The translations under genes and the position numbers were made by a program. This document shows positions 18,069 through 28,034 of a stretch of DNA of 64,000 nt, one piece after another; position 1 is the stretch's first letter, and each line of letters begins with the position of its first letter. Location of the stretch: NCBI GenBank assembly GCA_019113745.1, contig DXGV01000022.1, positions 31,523 to 95,522 of the forward strand, written 5' to 3'. Origin of the DNA: Candidatus Blautia intestinavium (GTDB lineage Bacteria; Bacillota; Clostridia; Lachnospirales; Lachnospiraceae). Below the pieces are notes generated by a model. The model searched no databases and had not been told where the DNA came from. It saw only the letters and a program-made list of their open reading frames with translations.

Positions 18069-19802
18069 TTATGCATTCGTATTAAAGTCTATGATTTTCT
18101 TCATGGATTGACGCAGGTTTTTCATACGTTTCTCCGCGTCTTTCTGTTCGCTGCCCCTGACACTGTAATATATTTTAATTTTCGGTTCCGTGCCGGAAGG
18201 ACGTACCGCCGCCCAGGAGCCGTCTTTTAATATAAACTTCAGCACATTTTCCAGCGGCAGAAAACCAAATCCAGGTTCCGCTTCAACCGGATTGCTGTAA
18301 TCTATCATCCGGTCCATATCCGCATCAAAAGGAGTTTTTCCTCCTCGCAGCTCATTCATAATAGCGGTAATTTTTTCGGCTCCGTCTTTTCCCTTCAGGG
18401 TATAGCTGTCCAGAGCTTCCTGATAATACCCGTATTGTCTGTAAATATCGTCCAGTCTGTCCAGCAACGTCTTACCCTCCGCCTTTGCTTCCGCCGCCAT
18501 TTCACAGATCAGAAGAGAGCTTACTACAGCATCCTTATCGCGGGCATGGGTTCCTGCCAGATATCCGTAAGATTCTTCATAGCCCAGAACAAAATCATAA
18601 TCCTGTTCCGTATTTCCATTTTTCTTCGCCTGTTCAAACTGCGTGATCTTTTCACCGATGTATTTGAATCCTGTCAGAGTAGAAAAAACCGACAGATTTT
18701 TTCCACGGGCAATCTCAGCTCCCAAATCCGACGTCACAATCGTCTTGATCACTGCCGGCCGCTTCCAGACAGACATATCTGTATGATCTAAGACAAACTT
18801 CATCAGAAGAGCCCCCACCTGATTTCCCGTAAGCAGATGATACGTTCCATCCGCCGCCTTTACCGCGACGCCAACCCGGTCGCAATCCGGATCTGTTCCC
18901 AGAACGATATCGCTGTCCAGATTTTCCGCCTTACTGATCCCTTCTTCCAGCGCCCGGGAATCCTCCGGATTTGGTGAAATAACAGTAGGAAAACCTCCGT
19001 CTGCCACAGCCTGCTCTTCCACTATAGCCACCTGTGAAAATCCGTCCATACCCAGTACCTTCCGCACCGGAATATTTCCTGTTCCGTGAAGAGGCGTATA
19101 TACGATCTTCAGCTTCTTTTTCGCTCCGCTTTCTTTATACCGGCTCTGCTTTATCACAGACAGAGCAAAATCGTCTGTCACATCAACCATAGAAATAAGA
19201 GACGCGTTACCCATAAACTGAATTATACGGTAATCCGTAATCTGATCTATATAACTGATCACCTGCTTCGCCTGGGACGGAACAAGCTGACAGCCAAATT
19301 CATCATAAACCTTATATCCGTTATATTCTTTTGGATTGTGGCTGGCTGTGATCACGATACCCGCTGCCGCATGTAAAAAACGTACTGCAAAACTAAGCTG
19401 CGGGGTGGGGCAGGGAGTTTCATGTAAATATACATGAATCCCCATACCGCTCAGAATATCCGCTGCTGTGCGGGCGAAAAGGTCACTGTTATACCGGGTA
19501 TCATAAGCAATTACAACTCCGCGTTTCCTGCTGTCTTCTTCACCGTAAGTATCTGTAAGATACTTACCCAAACCTGCCGTGGCTTTTCCTACTGTGTATC
19601 GGTTCATACGGTTTGTTCCCGCGCCCATAACGCCGCGCAGACCTCCTGTCCCAAAACGCAGATCACGGTAAAAACGATCCTCTATCTCTTTTTCGTCTGT
19701 AATAGCCGCCAACTCTTTTCTCGTACCTTCGTCAAAAAAAGTATCCGTCGTCCACTCTTCATATTTTTTTCTGTAATCCATACTTCTTTGGTTCTCCTGC
19801 AT
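18069..19802 (-). CDS. Phosphoglucomutase/phosphomannomutase
   Basis: GTGGLRGVMGAGTNRMN; VITASHNPKEYNGYKVY; GTDPDCDRVG; RPSGTEPKIKIYY. Confidence 0.92.
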   Translation of the reverse strand: MQENQRSMDYRKKYEEWTTDTFFDEGTRKELAAITDEKEIEDRFYRDLRFGTGGLRGVMGAGTNRMNRYTVGKATAGLGKYLTDTYGEEDSRKRGVVIAYDTRYNSDLFARTAADILSGMGIHVYLHETPCPTPQLSFAVRFLHAAAGIVITASHNPKEYNGYKVYDEFGCQLVPSQAKQVISYIDQITDYRIIQFMGNASLISMVDVTDDFALSVIKQSRYKESGAKKKLKIVYTPLHGTGNIPVRKVLGMDGFSQVAIVEEQAVADGGFPTVISPNPEDSRALEEGISKAENLDSDIVLGTDPDCDRVGVAVKAADGTYHLLTGNQVGALLMKFVLDHTDMSVWKRPAVIKTIVTSDLGAEIARGKNLSVFSTLTGFKYIGEKITQFEQAKKNGNTEQDYDFVLGYEESYGYLAGTHARDKDAVVSSLLICEMAAEAKAEGKTLLDRLDDIYRQYGYYQEALDSYTLKGKDGAEKITAIMNELRGGKTPFDADMDRMIDYSNPVEAEPGFGFLPLENVLKFILKDGSWAAVRPSGTEPKIKIYYSVRGSEQKDAEKRMKNLRQSMKKIIDFNTNA

Positions 19803-19822
19803 ACCTTGCCAAAATATCCCGG

Positions 19823-21043
19823 TCAGTCAAATTTCCCCTCAAAAAATTTTTCATATCCATCCAGCAAGACCCGGCTTGTATGTTCCCAGCTCAGTTCTGT
19901 TCTGATCCGGTTTCGTCCATACTCTCCCATTTTCTTACGTCTTTCAGGGTCTTTCAGCAATTCTATGATTTTTTCAGCCATATCGACTGCATCGTTATTT
20001 TTTGCATACAGAGACGCTTCTCCTGCCGAATATCTCCCTTCCGTCATATCGAACTGTACGATAGATTTCCCAAGAGCCATATATTCCAGAATTTTATTCA
20101 TGGTACTTTTATCGTTCATACTGTTCCATTTATCACTGTTCACACATACGTCTGCAGTATTCATGTATTCCAGCATCTGTGGATCCGGAATACGTCCTGT
20201 AAATTCCACACAGTCGTCAAGCCCCATCTCTTTCGCTTTCTTCTTCAGGGCTTCCAGATGCGGGCCGCCCCCTACGATTCCCCAGAACACATTATTTTCG
20301 TGTTCTTTAATATACTGCGCAGCCTCCAGAAGATACTCCACGCCTTCCTGCTGTCCGATCACTCCCAGATATCCTACCATATAACGATATCCCCGTTTTA
20401 GGTTTTCCCGGGGGGGCATAATCTTCATGCGTTCCAGTCTCGGACCGCTTCTGAGAACCAGCACTTTGCGGGGATCCATTCCTCCCCTTTCTACCGCGAT
20501 TTTTTTATAGCTTTCATTTGTCACAAAGGCAAATGCGCAATGCCTGTAAGTCTGCCGTTCCAGCCATATCTGGCTGAAATAAAGGAGTCTCTTCGTCTGT
20601 CCGAATTTTGCCTCAAATAATTCCGGGCAGATGTCATGATGGTCAAATACATATTTCACACCATATTTTTTAAATTTCCTCGCCACCATATAAATATCGT
20701 CCGGCGGGTTGCATCCATGAATGACGTCAAATCCAATCTCTTTATAGATCTTTTTCGCCAGCCGGATTTCTTCTTTCAGAGCAGAAAAATATTCCCGCAG
20801 ATATCCCAGCGCGCCGTTTCCCTCTTCCGGAAGACTGTGCCGGAAAATATGTACTCCCTGCAGGTATTCTTCTTCTTTTGTATATCCCTTTCCCTTAGGA
20901 CAGATCACAGAAACAACATATCCGTGATCCGCCAGTGTAACAGCTTCCTGCCATACCCTGGTATCAAAAGGTACCGGAAGATTTTCTACAATGATCAAAA
21001 TTTTCTTTCTTTCTGCCATACCGTATGCTGTCCTCCATAACAA
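19823..21043 (-). CDS. Glycosyltransferase family 4 (likely start MAERKKILIIV, about 21019)
   Basis: NLPVPFDTRVWQEAVTL; GYLGVIGQQEGVEYLLEAA; ILEYMALGKSIVQFD. Confidence 0.9.
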   Translation of the reverse strand: MLWRTAYGMAERKKILIIVENLPVPFDTRVWQEAVTLADHGYVVSVICPKGKGYTKEEEYLQGVHIFRHSLPEEGNGALGYLREYFSALKEEIRLAKKIYKEIGFDVIHGCNPPDDIYMVARKFKKYGVKYVFDHHDICPELFEAKFGQTKRLLYFSQIWLERQTYRHCAFAFVTNESYKKIAVERGGMDPRKVLVLRSGPRLERMKIMPPRENLKRGYRYMVGYLGVIGQQEGVEYLLEAAQYIKEHENNVFWGIVGGGPHLEALKKKAKEMGLDDCVEFTGRIPDPQMLEYMNTADVCVNSDKWNSMNDKSTMNKILEYMALGKSIVQFDMTEGRYSAGEASLYAKNNDAVDMAEKIIELLKDPERRKKMGEYGRNRIRTELSWEHTSRVLLDGYEKFFEGKFD

Positions 21044-21050
21044 TCCATTT

Positions 21051-21734
21051 TCATTGCCTGAGCTTTTTGTTCCTTTTCACTTTCAAATAAACGGCCGACA
21101 GTAAAGCGCCTGCCGCCGCACCCAGTGTATTTGCCAGAATATCGTCAATATCGCACAGACCTGAGTGGAATAAAAGCTGTCCTGTCTCGATCAGGACGGA
21201 CAGAAGCATACCAAACGACGCTCCGGCTACAAACTTCTTTTCTGTATTTTCTGTGATAAAAGGAAAAACAATACCAAGTGGAATAAACATAACAAAATTG
21301 GAAAATGTATGACTGAATGTACTGATATTATTTGACTGTGCAGACGAATTGAGCCAGTTAAAAACATGCATCTGTATTCTATGCTCCGCCCCGCTTTCAC
21401 GGGTGATCAGCGTAAGATAAAGTATGGCCAATATATATGCCAGTAGCGTCAAAAAAGGTCCCCACTGTATCTTATGCCGCTTCCCGGTTGATTGATATCC
21501 TTTCCATATCCAGTATGCCAGAGAATAGACCAGACAGACCGCATAGAGCAGGAGACCCGACTGACCGAAGTATTTTCCAATCAAAATAATTATGCCGGCC
21601 GCACATCCATAAATCAGCAAAACAACAAGAGCCAATGTCGACAGAGAAGTTCTGCTGTCTAATCTTGAGGCTGCCAGCACAAAACAAATAAAATACCCAG
21701 CAACAATCAGCAAAATAATCAAAAACAGATTCAT
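21051..21734 (-). CDS. VanZ-like family protein
   Basis: NFVMFIPLGIVFPF...SVLIETGQLLFHSGLCDIDDILANTLGAAAG. Confidence 0.88.
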   Translation of the reverse strand: MNLFLIILLIVAGYFICFVLAASRLDSRTSLSTLALVVLLIYGCAAGIIILIGKYFGQSGLLLYAVCLVYSLAYWIWKGYQSTGKRHKIQWGPFLTLLAYILAILYLTLITRESGAEHRIQMHVFNWLNSSAQSNNISTFSHTFSNFVMFIPLGIVFPFITENTEKKFVAGASFGMLLSVLIETGQLLFHSGLCDIDDILANTLGAAAGALLSAVYLKVKRNKKLRQ

Positions 21735-21751
21735 AATATCCTCGTCCTATT

Positions 21752-23032
21752 TTAATTTTCTATTCGTTTTCTGTTCTCATCCGTATCCTGAATAGAGGAC
21801 AAACGGCATCCAAGAGCTATCACCAATAAAAATCCCATCATTTTATAATCGTAGTTACCGCCCAGGCATCTCTCCGTAAATCCATTCAGCATCAGATAAG
21901 TCAGAATAAGTACACAAAAAATATATTGTTCTTCCGAAAATATCTGCAATTTTTTCATTGAAAACAAAACCATGGCAAAAAGCAGAGCAATCCCGATCAG
22001 ACCGCTGTTTGCCCAGATTTCCAGCAGCATATTATGGGCTCCCGACGTAATACTTCCCAAAAACGATCCTTCTTCAAACGGCGCCCGCACCAGGGCGACT
22101 GCGTTTTCATCCCGCCAGAACATACCGTAACCAAAGCCTGTAAAGGTATTATGCCGTGTCAGAACAGTGATCATCTGATTCCACAGAGGAATTCTTCCTG
22201 TTAATGTGGCGTCTTTTCCCAGGAGTTCAAAAATCCATTCAAATGCCGGCATCAGAGTCAGGGTTAAAAACAGAAACAAAATATTACCGGCTATATAAAT
22301 CCATCCCATGGGAATGCGGATATATTTTACAAAAAGAAATAGTATAAGGACACATACTGTACAGACCAGCGCTCCCGTTGCCTGACACATCAAAAGCAGC
22401 GCTATCTGGATAGCTTCGATCACCAGCCACCCAAAATATATTTTTCTTTCATGCGCTCTCTGCCGTATTAGAAATCCAATTATAATGATTCCGAACGCCA
22501 GCTCGGAGGCACAGGTATTTTTTGTGCCGTACAGACCTATAAACGGCTCTGTAAAAGGCGTCCCGCCTGAAAATGCGAATCTGAAATATTGTAAGGTAAA
22601 AAAGAGCGTAACAATAAGAAAAATCGTCTGAGCCGTACATATTAGTTCTATCATACGCTCAAATTCAAACTGTTCCTGCAGCCAGATTACAAAAAAGATC
22701 GTCACGGTAAGTCTTGTACAGGTGATAAACTCCAGATCTTTGTATTCCGCCACCCACATGGATTCCACAAAGATCACGGCGGCAAAAAGATACATGACTG
22801 TATATTTGCGGTCCAGATTGATAATCTGAACGTCCAGCCAGCTATTTCCGCTGGAAAGGAGCATGGCCAGGATTTGCGCAATAAAAACGGCATAAGCCAT
22901 CACAGTCTCAACCTGCTCTCCATATACCAGCGCATAGTTTCCGGGAAATCCCAGAGAAATCAAAAAGGCAAAAACCACAAGTAATTCAACTTTAAAACTA
23001 TTTCTTTTTGCATTACTTATTGTTCCTGCCAT
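21752..23032 (-). CDS. O-antigen ligase/Wzy-type polymerase
   Basis: Multi-TM; LTGRIPLWNQMITVLTRHNTFTGFGYGMF...GAHNMLLEIWANSGLIG. Confidence 0.85.
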   Translation of the reverse strand: MAGTISNAKRNSFKVELLVVFAFLISLGFPGNYALVYGEQVETVMAYAVFIAQILAMLLSSGNSWLDVQIINLDRKYTVMYLFAAVIFVESMWVAEYKDLEFITCTRLTVTIFFVIWLQEQFEFERMIELICTAQTIFLIVTLFFTLQYFRFAFSGGTPFTEPFIGLYGTKNTCASELAFGIIIIGFLIRQRAHERKIYFGWLVIEAIQIALLLMCQATGALVCTVCVLILFLFVKYIRIPMGWIYIAGNILFLFLTLTLMPAFEWIFELLGKDATLTGRIPLWNQMITVLTRHNTFTGFGYGMFWRDENAVALVRAPFEEGSFLGSITSGAHNMLLEIWANSGLIGIALLFAMVLFSMKKLQIFSEEQYIFCVLILTYLMLNGFTERCLGGNYDYKMMGFLLVIALGCRLSSIQDTDENRKRIEN

Positions 23033-23078
23033 TTTGATGCTCCTAATCTTTTATTTATTATTTTTGTTGTCTGACGTC

Positions 23079-24716
23079 TTACTTTCTTTTATCATTTGCG
23101 TCTGTGTCCTGATTGCTTTCCTCCTGGAACAGAAAATCTACAAACTCGCCGCTGGAAGTAACCTCCCGCTTTTTCTCCGTTGGTTTTTCTTCTACATCCG
23201 CCGCAAATCCTGCAACAAGAGAATTGTCTGAATCTCCATTCTTTATGCCAAAGCTGTTTTCATCCCCGGCCTTTCCCATTTTTACGAGAGGATCGCCGAT
23301 CGTATTCAGCTTGACTTCAGCTTTTTTGATATTTTCTCTCTCTTTTACAGGGTTCTTAACGCCTTTTTTACTTACTTTTATACCGTTCACCACACAGCCA
23401 AGAAGCTGGACTCCCGACTTTTCCACTCTCTCCAGGGCGTCCTTGATCTCCTGCAAAGTAGCGTTATCATAGCGGACTACAAACAGCGCCGCGGACGCGA
23501 TCTGATTCAGGCTCATGGGATCTGCCGTCAGACCCACAGGGGCCGTATCCATCAGAACGTAGTCGTACCCTTCCGCGATCTTCCTGATCACCTGGAAAAG
23601 ATTGCTGTCAAGCGGTATTGCGCTTCTCTCCAGGATCGTAGGTATGATATCCAGATAACCTGTCAGAGATATAATAGCTTCCTCCTTCGTGATATCGCCT
23701 GTATAAAATGCGTTCAGAGAATGTTCATAATCCACACGCTTCAGGAACATACCTCCAAGATTTGGATTCTTCATATCCAGATCCACCAGGAGGACTTTCT
23801 TTTCCAGATCGGACAACTGTACTGCCAGATTTGCAAGAATGCTGGTTTTCCCTTCATCTTTTAAAGTGGAAGTGATGTAAATAATATGCGGGCCGGGTTT
23901 CCGCAGATGATTCTGTATGATATGGGCGGCAGAGGAGAAGCTTTCTCTTACCTCTGTCCCGATCCCGTCGTCTACAAGAATAGAATCCTTCTTTTCAAAG
24001 TAGGCTTTGTCATCTGCTATCTCACAGAGTACCTCCAGACCGTACTCACTCTCAATTTCCTCCACATTCAGCAAAGTCGGGCGCATGATCAGTTCAAGAA
24101 GGATGATTCCCAGGCTGAGCCCGAAGCCAAGCAATGCCAGATATCCCCAGAGTACCACATTGACGCTTCCTCCAATCAGATATTTTGCGCTGGGCGGGTT
24201 GATCACCGCCGTATTTCCGATATTCAGCGTCTCCTTTAACACCGCCGGCGCCTCATTATTGAGCGCCGTAAGGATATTGATTCCCTCATCCGCGCTTCTC
24301 CAGTACAGCGACATTTCGATGATCTGTGTTTCCTCATATGGAGTCAGCGTCAGATTATCCGCGATATCTTTCGTGGTAACTCCAAGAAGTCCCAGAGAAT
24401 CGATGATCTCATCCAGCATTTTATCGCTTTTCAGGACATAGGAAACTGTATCTGCCAGGTCCGTCGCCATATCAATATCATTAATACTGGGAAAGTCATA
24501 TCCTGAGGTAAACAGTCCGTTGTCTGTCTGCGTATTCACAGAAAACGCGCTTGTAACAAGGTATTCCTTGCTCATTTCTCCCTGCAGATAGGAAATCCCT
24601 GAAAGTACCATGCCTACAAGAAGACCTGCCACCGTCATACCAATGATCAGAAGACGATGTTTGATTATTCCATATAAGATATCTGCAATTCTGATATGAA
24701 TCCCGTTATTTCTCAC
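23079..24716 (-). CDS. Wzz-type chain-length determinant fused to BY-type tyrosine kinase
   Basis: Two TMs around an extracellular region; YITSTLKDEGKTSILANLAVQLS, VLLVDLDMKNP, YDYVLMDTAPV. Confidence 0.9.
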   Translation of the reverse strand: MRNNGIHIRIADILYGIIKHRLLIIGMTVAGLLVGMVLSGISYLQGEMSKEYLVTSAFSVNTQTDNGLFTSGYDFPSINDIDMATDLADTVSYVLKSDKMLDEIIDSLGLLGVTTKDIADNLTLTPYEETQIIEMSLYWRSADEGINILTALNNEAPAVLKETLNIGNTAVINPPSAKYLIGGSVNVVLWGYLALLGFGLSLGIILLELIMRPTLLNVEEIESEYGLEVLCEIADDKAYFEKKDSILVDDGIGTEVRESFSSAAHIIQNHLRKPGPHIIYITSTLKDEGKTSILANLAVQLSDLEKKVLLVDLDMKNPNLGGMFLKRVDYEHSLNAFYTGDITKEEAIISLTGYLDIIPTILERSAIPLDSNLFQVIRKIAEGYDYVLMDTAPVGLTADPMSLNQIASAALFVVRYDNATLQEIKDALERVEKSGVQLLGCVVNGIKVSKKGVKNPVKERENIKKAEVKLNTIGDPLVKMGKAGDENSFGIKNGDSDNSLVAGFAADVEEKPTEKKREVTSSGEFVDFLFQEESNQDTDANDKRK

Positions 24717-26422
24717 GACTTATTTCCTTTCCTGACCTTTTTTCTTATGATTACGGCAACTGCGGATATGGCCAGTATAACTGCGCCGCATCCCACAATA
24801 ATCACAATGATATTCTGCATTGTCCAGACAGAAACAGAAAATTCCTGCAGTGCCTCGTCCTCAGAAAAGTCAAATTCATATTTCTTTTCTTCATCCCCCT
24901 TCAGCAGAACGTAGTATCCGCCCTCTGGAAGATCTTCAAAAGTAGTATCCGTACCGTTTGTCGTCCATGTCTGGATCAGGCTGCCGTCCTCGCTGTATAA
25001 GGACAGGCTGTAGTCTGAAACAGGCTTTCCTAAAAGTTTATCTGTTACATTGATGTTGACGCGCGGGATATAATTTGTAAACTCAAACGATGCTTTCGCT
25101 TCGCCGTCGATGCGTCCGTCCTCCGTTACAGTGATCTCCACAGGCGTATCGTCAAATCTGTAATCGTCAGGCGCTCCGACCTGCTGCAGTTTATAGGTTC
25201 TGTTTTTCTCAAGATCTGTAAAGACAAGTTCTCCGTTCTCATCTGTTTCCGCCTCCTGATTAAGCTCCGGATAATTGTCGCAGCTGAGAAGAAATTCTGC
25301 CCCTTCCAGTCTCTGGCTTGTATACACCTCGTCCGACAGAGTCAGCTCTATTTTTGTTTTTTCACAGGAAAATTTCACAGCCGCCGGCGTACTTCCGTCT
25401 TTCTCTTCCACTGTTCTCTCCGCCGTGTCTTCTATGCTGGCGTAATACTTCGGTATCTCGTCCTGGGAAATAATATAACTGCCCAGGTACAGTTCCTTAC
25501 TCTGGCCCTGCCCGTCTTCGTCCATCACGATTGTATCTGCCGTCTCATCTTTCGCATAACGCAGGGTTTCGTCTGAGGTGATGATATCCTCCGCTGCGGT
25601 AACTTTAAAAGTACCGTCAGAAACCGGTTCCTGTGTTTCCGCGTCTGTCAGCTCGACAGGAATAATATTTTTCACCGGGGAAATCGCGATGGAAACCACA
25701 TAGGGATCCGGCCAGTCGTATACGTCGTCGATTTCAAAGTTCACGGCTTCCGCCAGATCGTATCCTTCCACTTCGGATATCTGTTTAAAATAGTAATTTC
25801 CCTCGTCGATTTTCTCCGGAAGGTAGAATACGCCCGCTTCTGTAGTCGCGTAATTCCTGTATTCTGTTTTTTCCGGATAATATGTATTCAGGAAACGGAG
25901 GGAACCGCCGTCGTCCCCGCCTTCTTCTTCGTACAATTCAAAGGTAATGCCTGCCTGACGGATAGCGCGTCCGGTCTCTTCGTCTACTACCGTGGCATAG
26001 ACGGCGGCTTTTCCCCACTCGTCGCCGCTGGTAGGAGGATAAGGGAATTCATAGTCTCCGCCGTAGTCGTCGCCGCCTCCGCCGCCACCTCCGCCGGATA
26101 CGATATCCTCTTCCTCCTCGTACTCTTCTTCACCGTCGCCTCCGCCGCCGGCGCCGTCCCAGTCATCGTCGCCGTCATCAGAATCGCCCCCGAGATCATG
26201 GGCATGATCATCGATCGTATTTCCCAGTTGATTATCTACCGTATAGCCGTTTCCCTCTTCCGCATCTGGCAGAGTATCTTCTGGTATCTGCATTAAATAT
26301 AAGATCAAAAGGAGGATGATCAATACCAGTACGAGCACGAGACCTGTCATCATATCTGTGTTTGATTGCCAGTAATTGATCTCCGAATGGTTTTTTTTGT
26401 TTCTTTTCATTCTTCTCTCCAA
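24713..26422 (-). CDS. MotB/ExbD-like membrane protein with Gly/Asp/Glu-rich linker, several SpaA/Cna-B-like domains and C-terminal TM
   Basis: N-term YWQSNTDMMTGLVLVLVLIILLLILYL (MotB-like D-x-M-T before/at TM); repeated prealbumin-like units (DEETGRAI..AGITFELYE, RLEGAEFLLS..TDENGELVFTDL, DYSLSLYSEDG); C-term IIVIIVGCGAVILAISAVAVIIRKKVRKGNKS. Confidence 0.72.
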   Translation of the reverse strand: MERRMKRNKKNHSEINYWQSNTDMMTGLVLVLVLIILLLILYLMQIPEDTLPDAEEGNGYTVDNQLGNTIDDHAHDLGGDSDDGDDDWDGAGGGGDGEEEYEEEEDIVSGGGGGGGGDDYGGDYEFPYPPTSGDEWGKAAVYATVVDEETGRAIRQAGITFELYEEEGGDDGGSLRFLNTYYPEKTEYRNYATTEAGVFYLPEKIDEGNYYFKQISEVEGYDLAEAVNFEIDDVYDWPDPYVVSIAISPVKNIIPVELTDAETQEPVSDGTFKVTAAEDIITSDETLRYAKDETADTIVMDEDGQGQSKELYLGSYIISQDEIPKYYASIEDTAERTVEEKDGSTPAAVKFSCEKTKIELTLSDEVYTSQRLEGAEFLLSCDNYPELNQEAETDENGELVFTDLEKNRTYKLQQVGAPDDYRFDDTPVEITVTEDGRIDGEAKASFEFTNYIPRVNINVTDKLLGKPVSDYSLSLYSEDGSLIQTWTTNGTDTTFEDLPEGGYYVLLKGDEEKKYEFDFSEDEALQEFSVSVWTMQNIIVIIVGCGAVILAISAVAVIIRKKVRKGNKS

Positions 26423-27966
26423 TTCATCATCTTCTCGAACTCTTCAATAGGAACCGGCTTTGAAAGATAAAATCCCTGCCCCTCCGTAATTCCGTTTTTA
26501 CGGAGAAGAGACATCTGTTTCATGCTTTCAATTCCTTCCGCCATAAGATCTACCTGCATGTTTCTTGCCTGCTCCGCAATCGATGTGATATTAACATCTT
26601 CATGGCAAAATCTGAGGTCAAGTTTATATGCGTCCGCACAGGGCGCTTCTTCCCCGGAATAAAGTTCAAAAAAGGCTCCTTTGAAACCGTCCACAACAAC
26701 CCGGAAACCTCTTTGCTGAAGTGTTTTCTCAAATTGAAGCGCGACGTTTCTTGATTCAAGGTATGCGTTCTGCGCAATATCAAACTCCACATATTTTGGC
26801 GGCAGCCTGTATTTCTGGATCATATCGGTAAATACTTCTGAAATGTCCAGTGCCAGAACGTCCGTCTTCGATATATTTACCGCAATAGGCACCGGATGCA
26901 GCCCCGCATCCACCCACTCTCTGATCTTTGCGCAGACTTTATCCCATATGTACTGATCGAGCTTTGCAATATAGCCGTTTTTTTCCAGAATAGGTATAAA
27001 CACCGACGGCGCGATAAGCCCTAATTTCGCGTGATTCCAGCGCACCAGAGCCTCGGCGCCAGTGATCCTTTGCGTATTGAGATCAAATCTCGGCTGAAGA
27101 TAGAATGTAAATTCTCCGTTTTTCAGACCTGTCATAATCTGCGGCATCAAAACAGACTCGCTGCCAGCGTTACTGAACATCGCGCCGTTGGAATTTGCAA
27201 GGGAATATCCTTCATTGCGGGGAAGATGTTTCAATTTGTCCTGTATCTTCTCCATATCTTTCTTCTGGGAGTATCTTTCCTGTTCCTCCACAGACGGAAT
27301 GATATTTCTCTGGAACGACGCCGTAAACATACCCAGATCGCGCAGCATGATATTCCAGAGGAATTTATAAACTATATTAAAAAGAACAGAAAGGATAACG
27401 CCGGAAATAGAGGTATAGAACGCTACCCTGATACCGTCGAACAGCGTCTGTATACTTGCCAGCGTCGCGTCCACTGAGCTGATCTGCACGCTGCTGATAC
27501 CTGTGATCAGACCGATGAATGTTCCCAAAAGTCCCAGACCTGTCAGGGTGCCCGGTATCTGAAGCACGACTCCCTGCCAGCACCTCACGGAAATCTCTTC
27601 CTCATTGATCATCTCGTCAATCCCCTCGATGATCATATTATTTTTTCTTTCTTCTTCGACCTTCTCTCTGTACTGCTCAAATAAACGGTCCAGCACTCTC
27701 TGGTTAAAAAAATTATCCATTTTCACAACCGCCAGCCACGGCATGGACGTCTGGGTTTTCTGCGCAGTCAGAATATTCCTGGCCGCATGATTAAATCCCG
27801 CGCTGTAATTTATGACAGGGAACACTCCGAGAAACCCTCCCACAACAACGATTCCTGTCATTACGCCGCCGAAAATCCGGGAGAGAATATCGGGCGCCAG
27901 AACTGTCAAAGCCACTGCCGCGCCAACCACAATTAAAAATGCTCCGTACGAAATCCACTTTTTCAT
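26407..27966 (-). CDS. MotA/TolQ/ExbB-like proton channel fused to degenerate EAL domain
   Basis: GVVLQIPGTLTGLGLLGTFIGLITGIS...GIRVAFYTSISGVILSVLFNIVYKFL (MotA/TolQ/ExbB core); then GAEALVRWNHAKLGLIAPSVFIPILEKNGYI...AVNISKTD...VVVDGFKGAF...MAEGIES...QGFYLSKPV (EAL). Confidence 0.85.
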   Translation of the reverse strand: MKKWISYGAFLIVVGAAVALTVLAPDILSRIFGGVMTGIVVVGGFLGVFPVINYSAGFNHAARNILTAQKTQTSMPWLAVVKMDNFFNQRVLDRLFEQYREKVEEERKNNMIIEGIDEMINEEEISVRCWQGVVLQIPGTLTGLGLLGTFIGLITGISSVQISSVDATLASIQTLFDGIRVAFYTSISGVILSVLFNIVYKFLWNIMLRDLGMFTASFQRNIIPSVEEQERYSQKKDMEKIQDKLKHLPRNEGYSLANSNGAMFSNAGSESVLMPQIMTGLKNGEFTFYLQPRFDLNTQRITGAEALVRWNHAKLGLIAPSVFIPILEKNGYIAKLDQYIWDKVCAKIREWVDAGLHPVPIAVNISKTDVLALDISEVFTDMIQKYRLPPKYVEFDIAQNAYLESRNVALQFEKTLQQRGFRVVVDGFKGAFFELYSGEEAPCADAYKLDLRFCHEDVNITSIAEQARNMQVDLMAEGIESMKQMSLLRKNGITEGQGFYLSKPVPIEEFEKMMNWREE

Positions 27967-27999
27967 TTACTATTTCCGCCTTCCTGTTGTTATAAATAC

Positions 28000-28031
28000 A
28001 AAAAGCTGCATTTGAATTCATCAAATGCAGC
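28000..28031 (-). terminator. Intrinsic terminator in EPS operon leader
   Basis: Minus GCTGCATTTGA-TGAAT-TCAAATGCAGC followed by TTTTT. Confidence 0.85.
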
Positions 28032-28034
28032 CAG

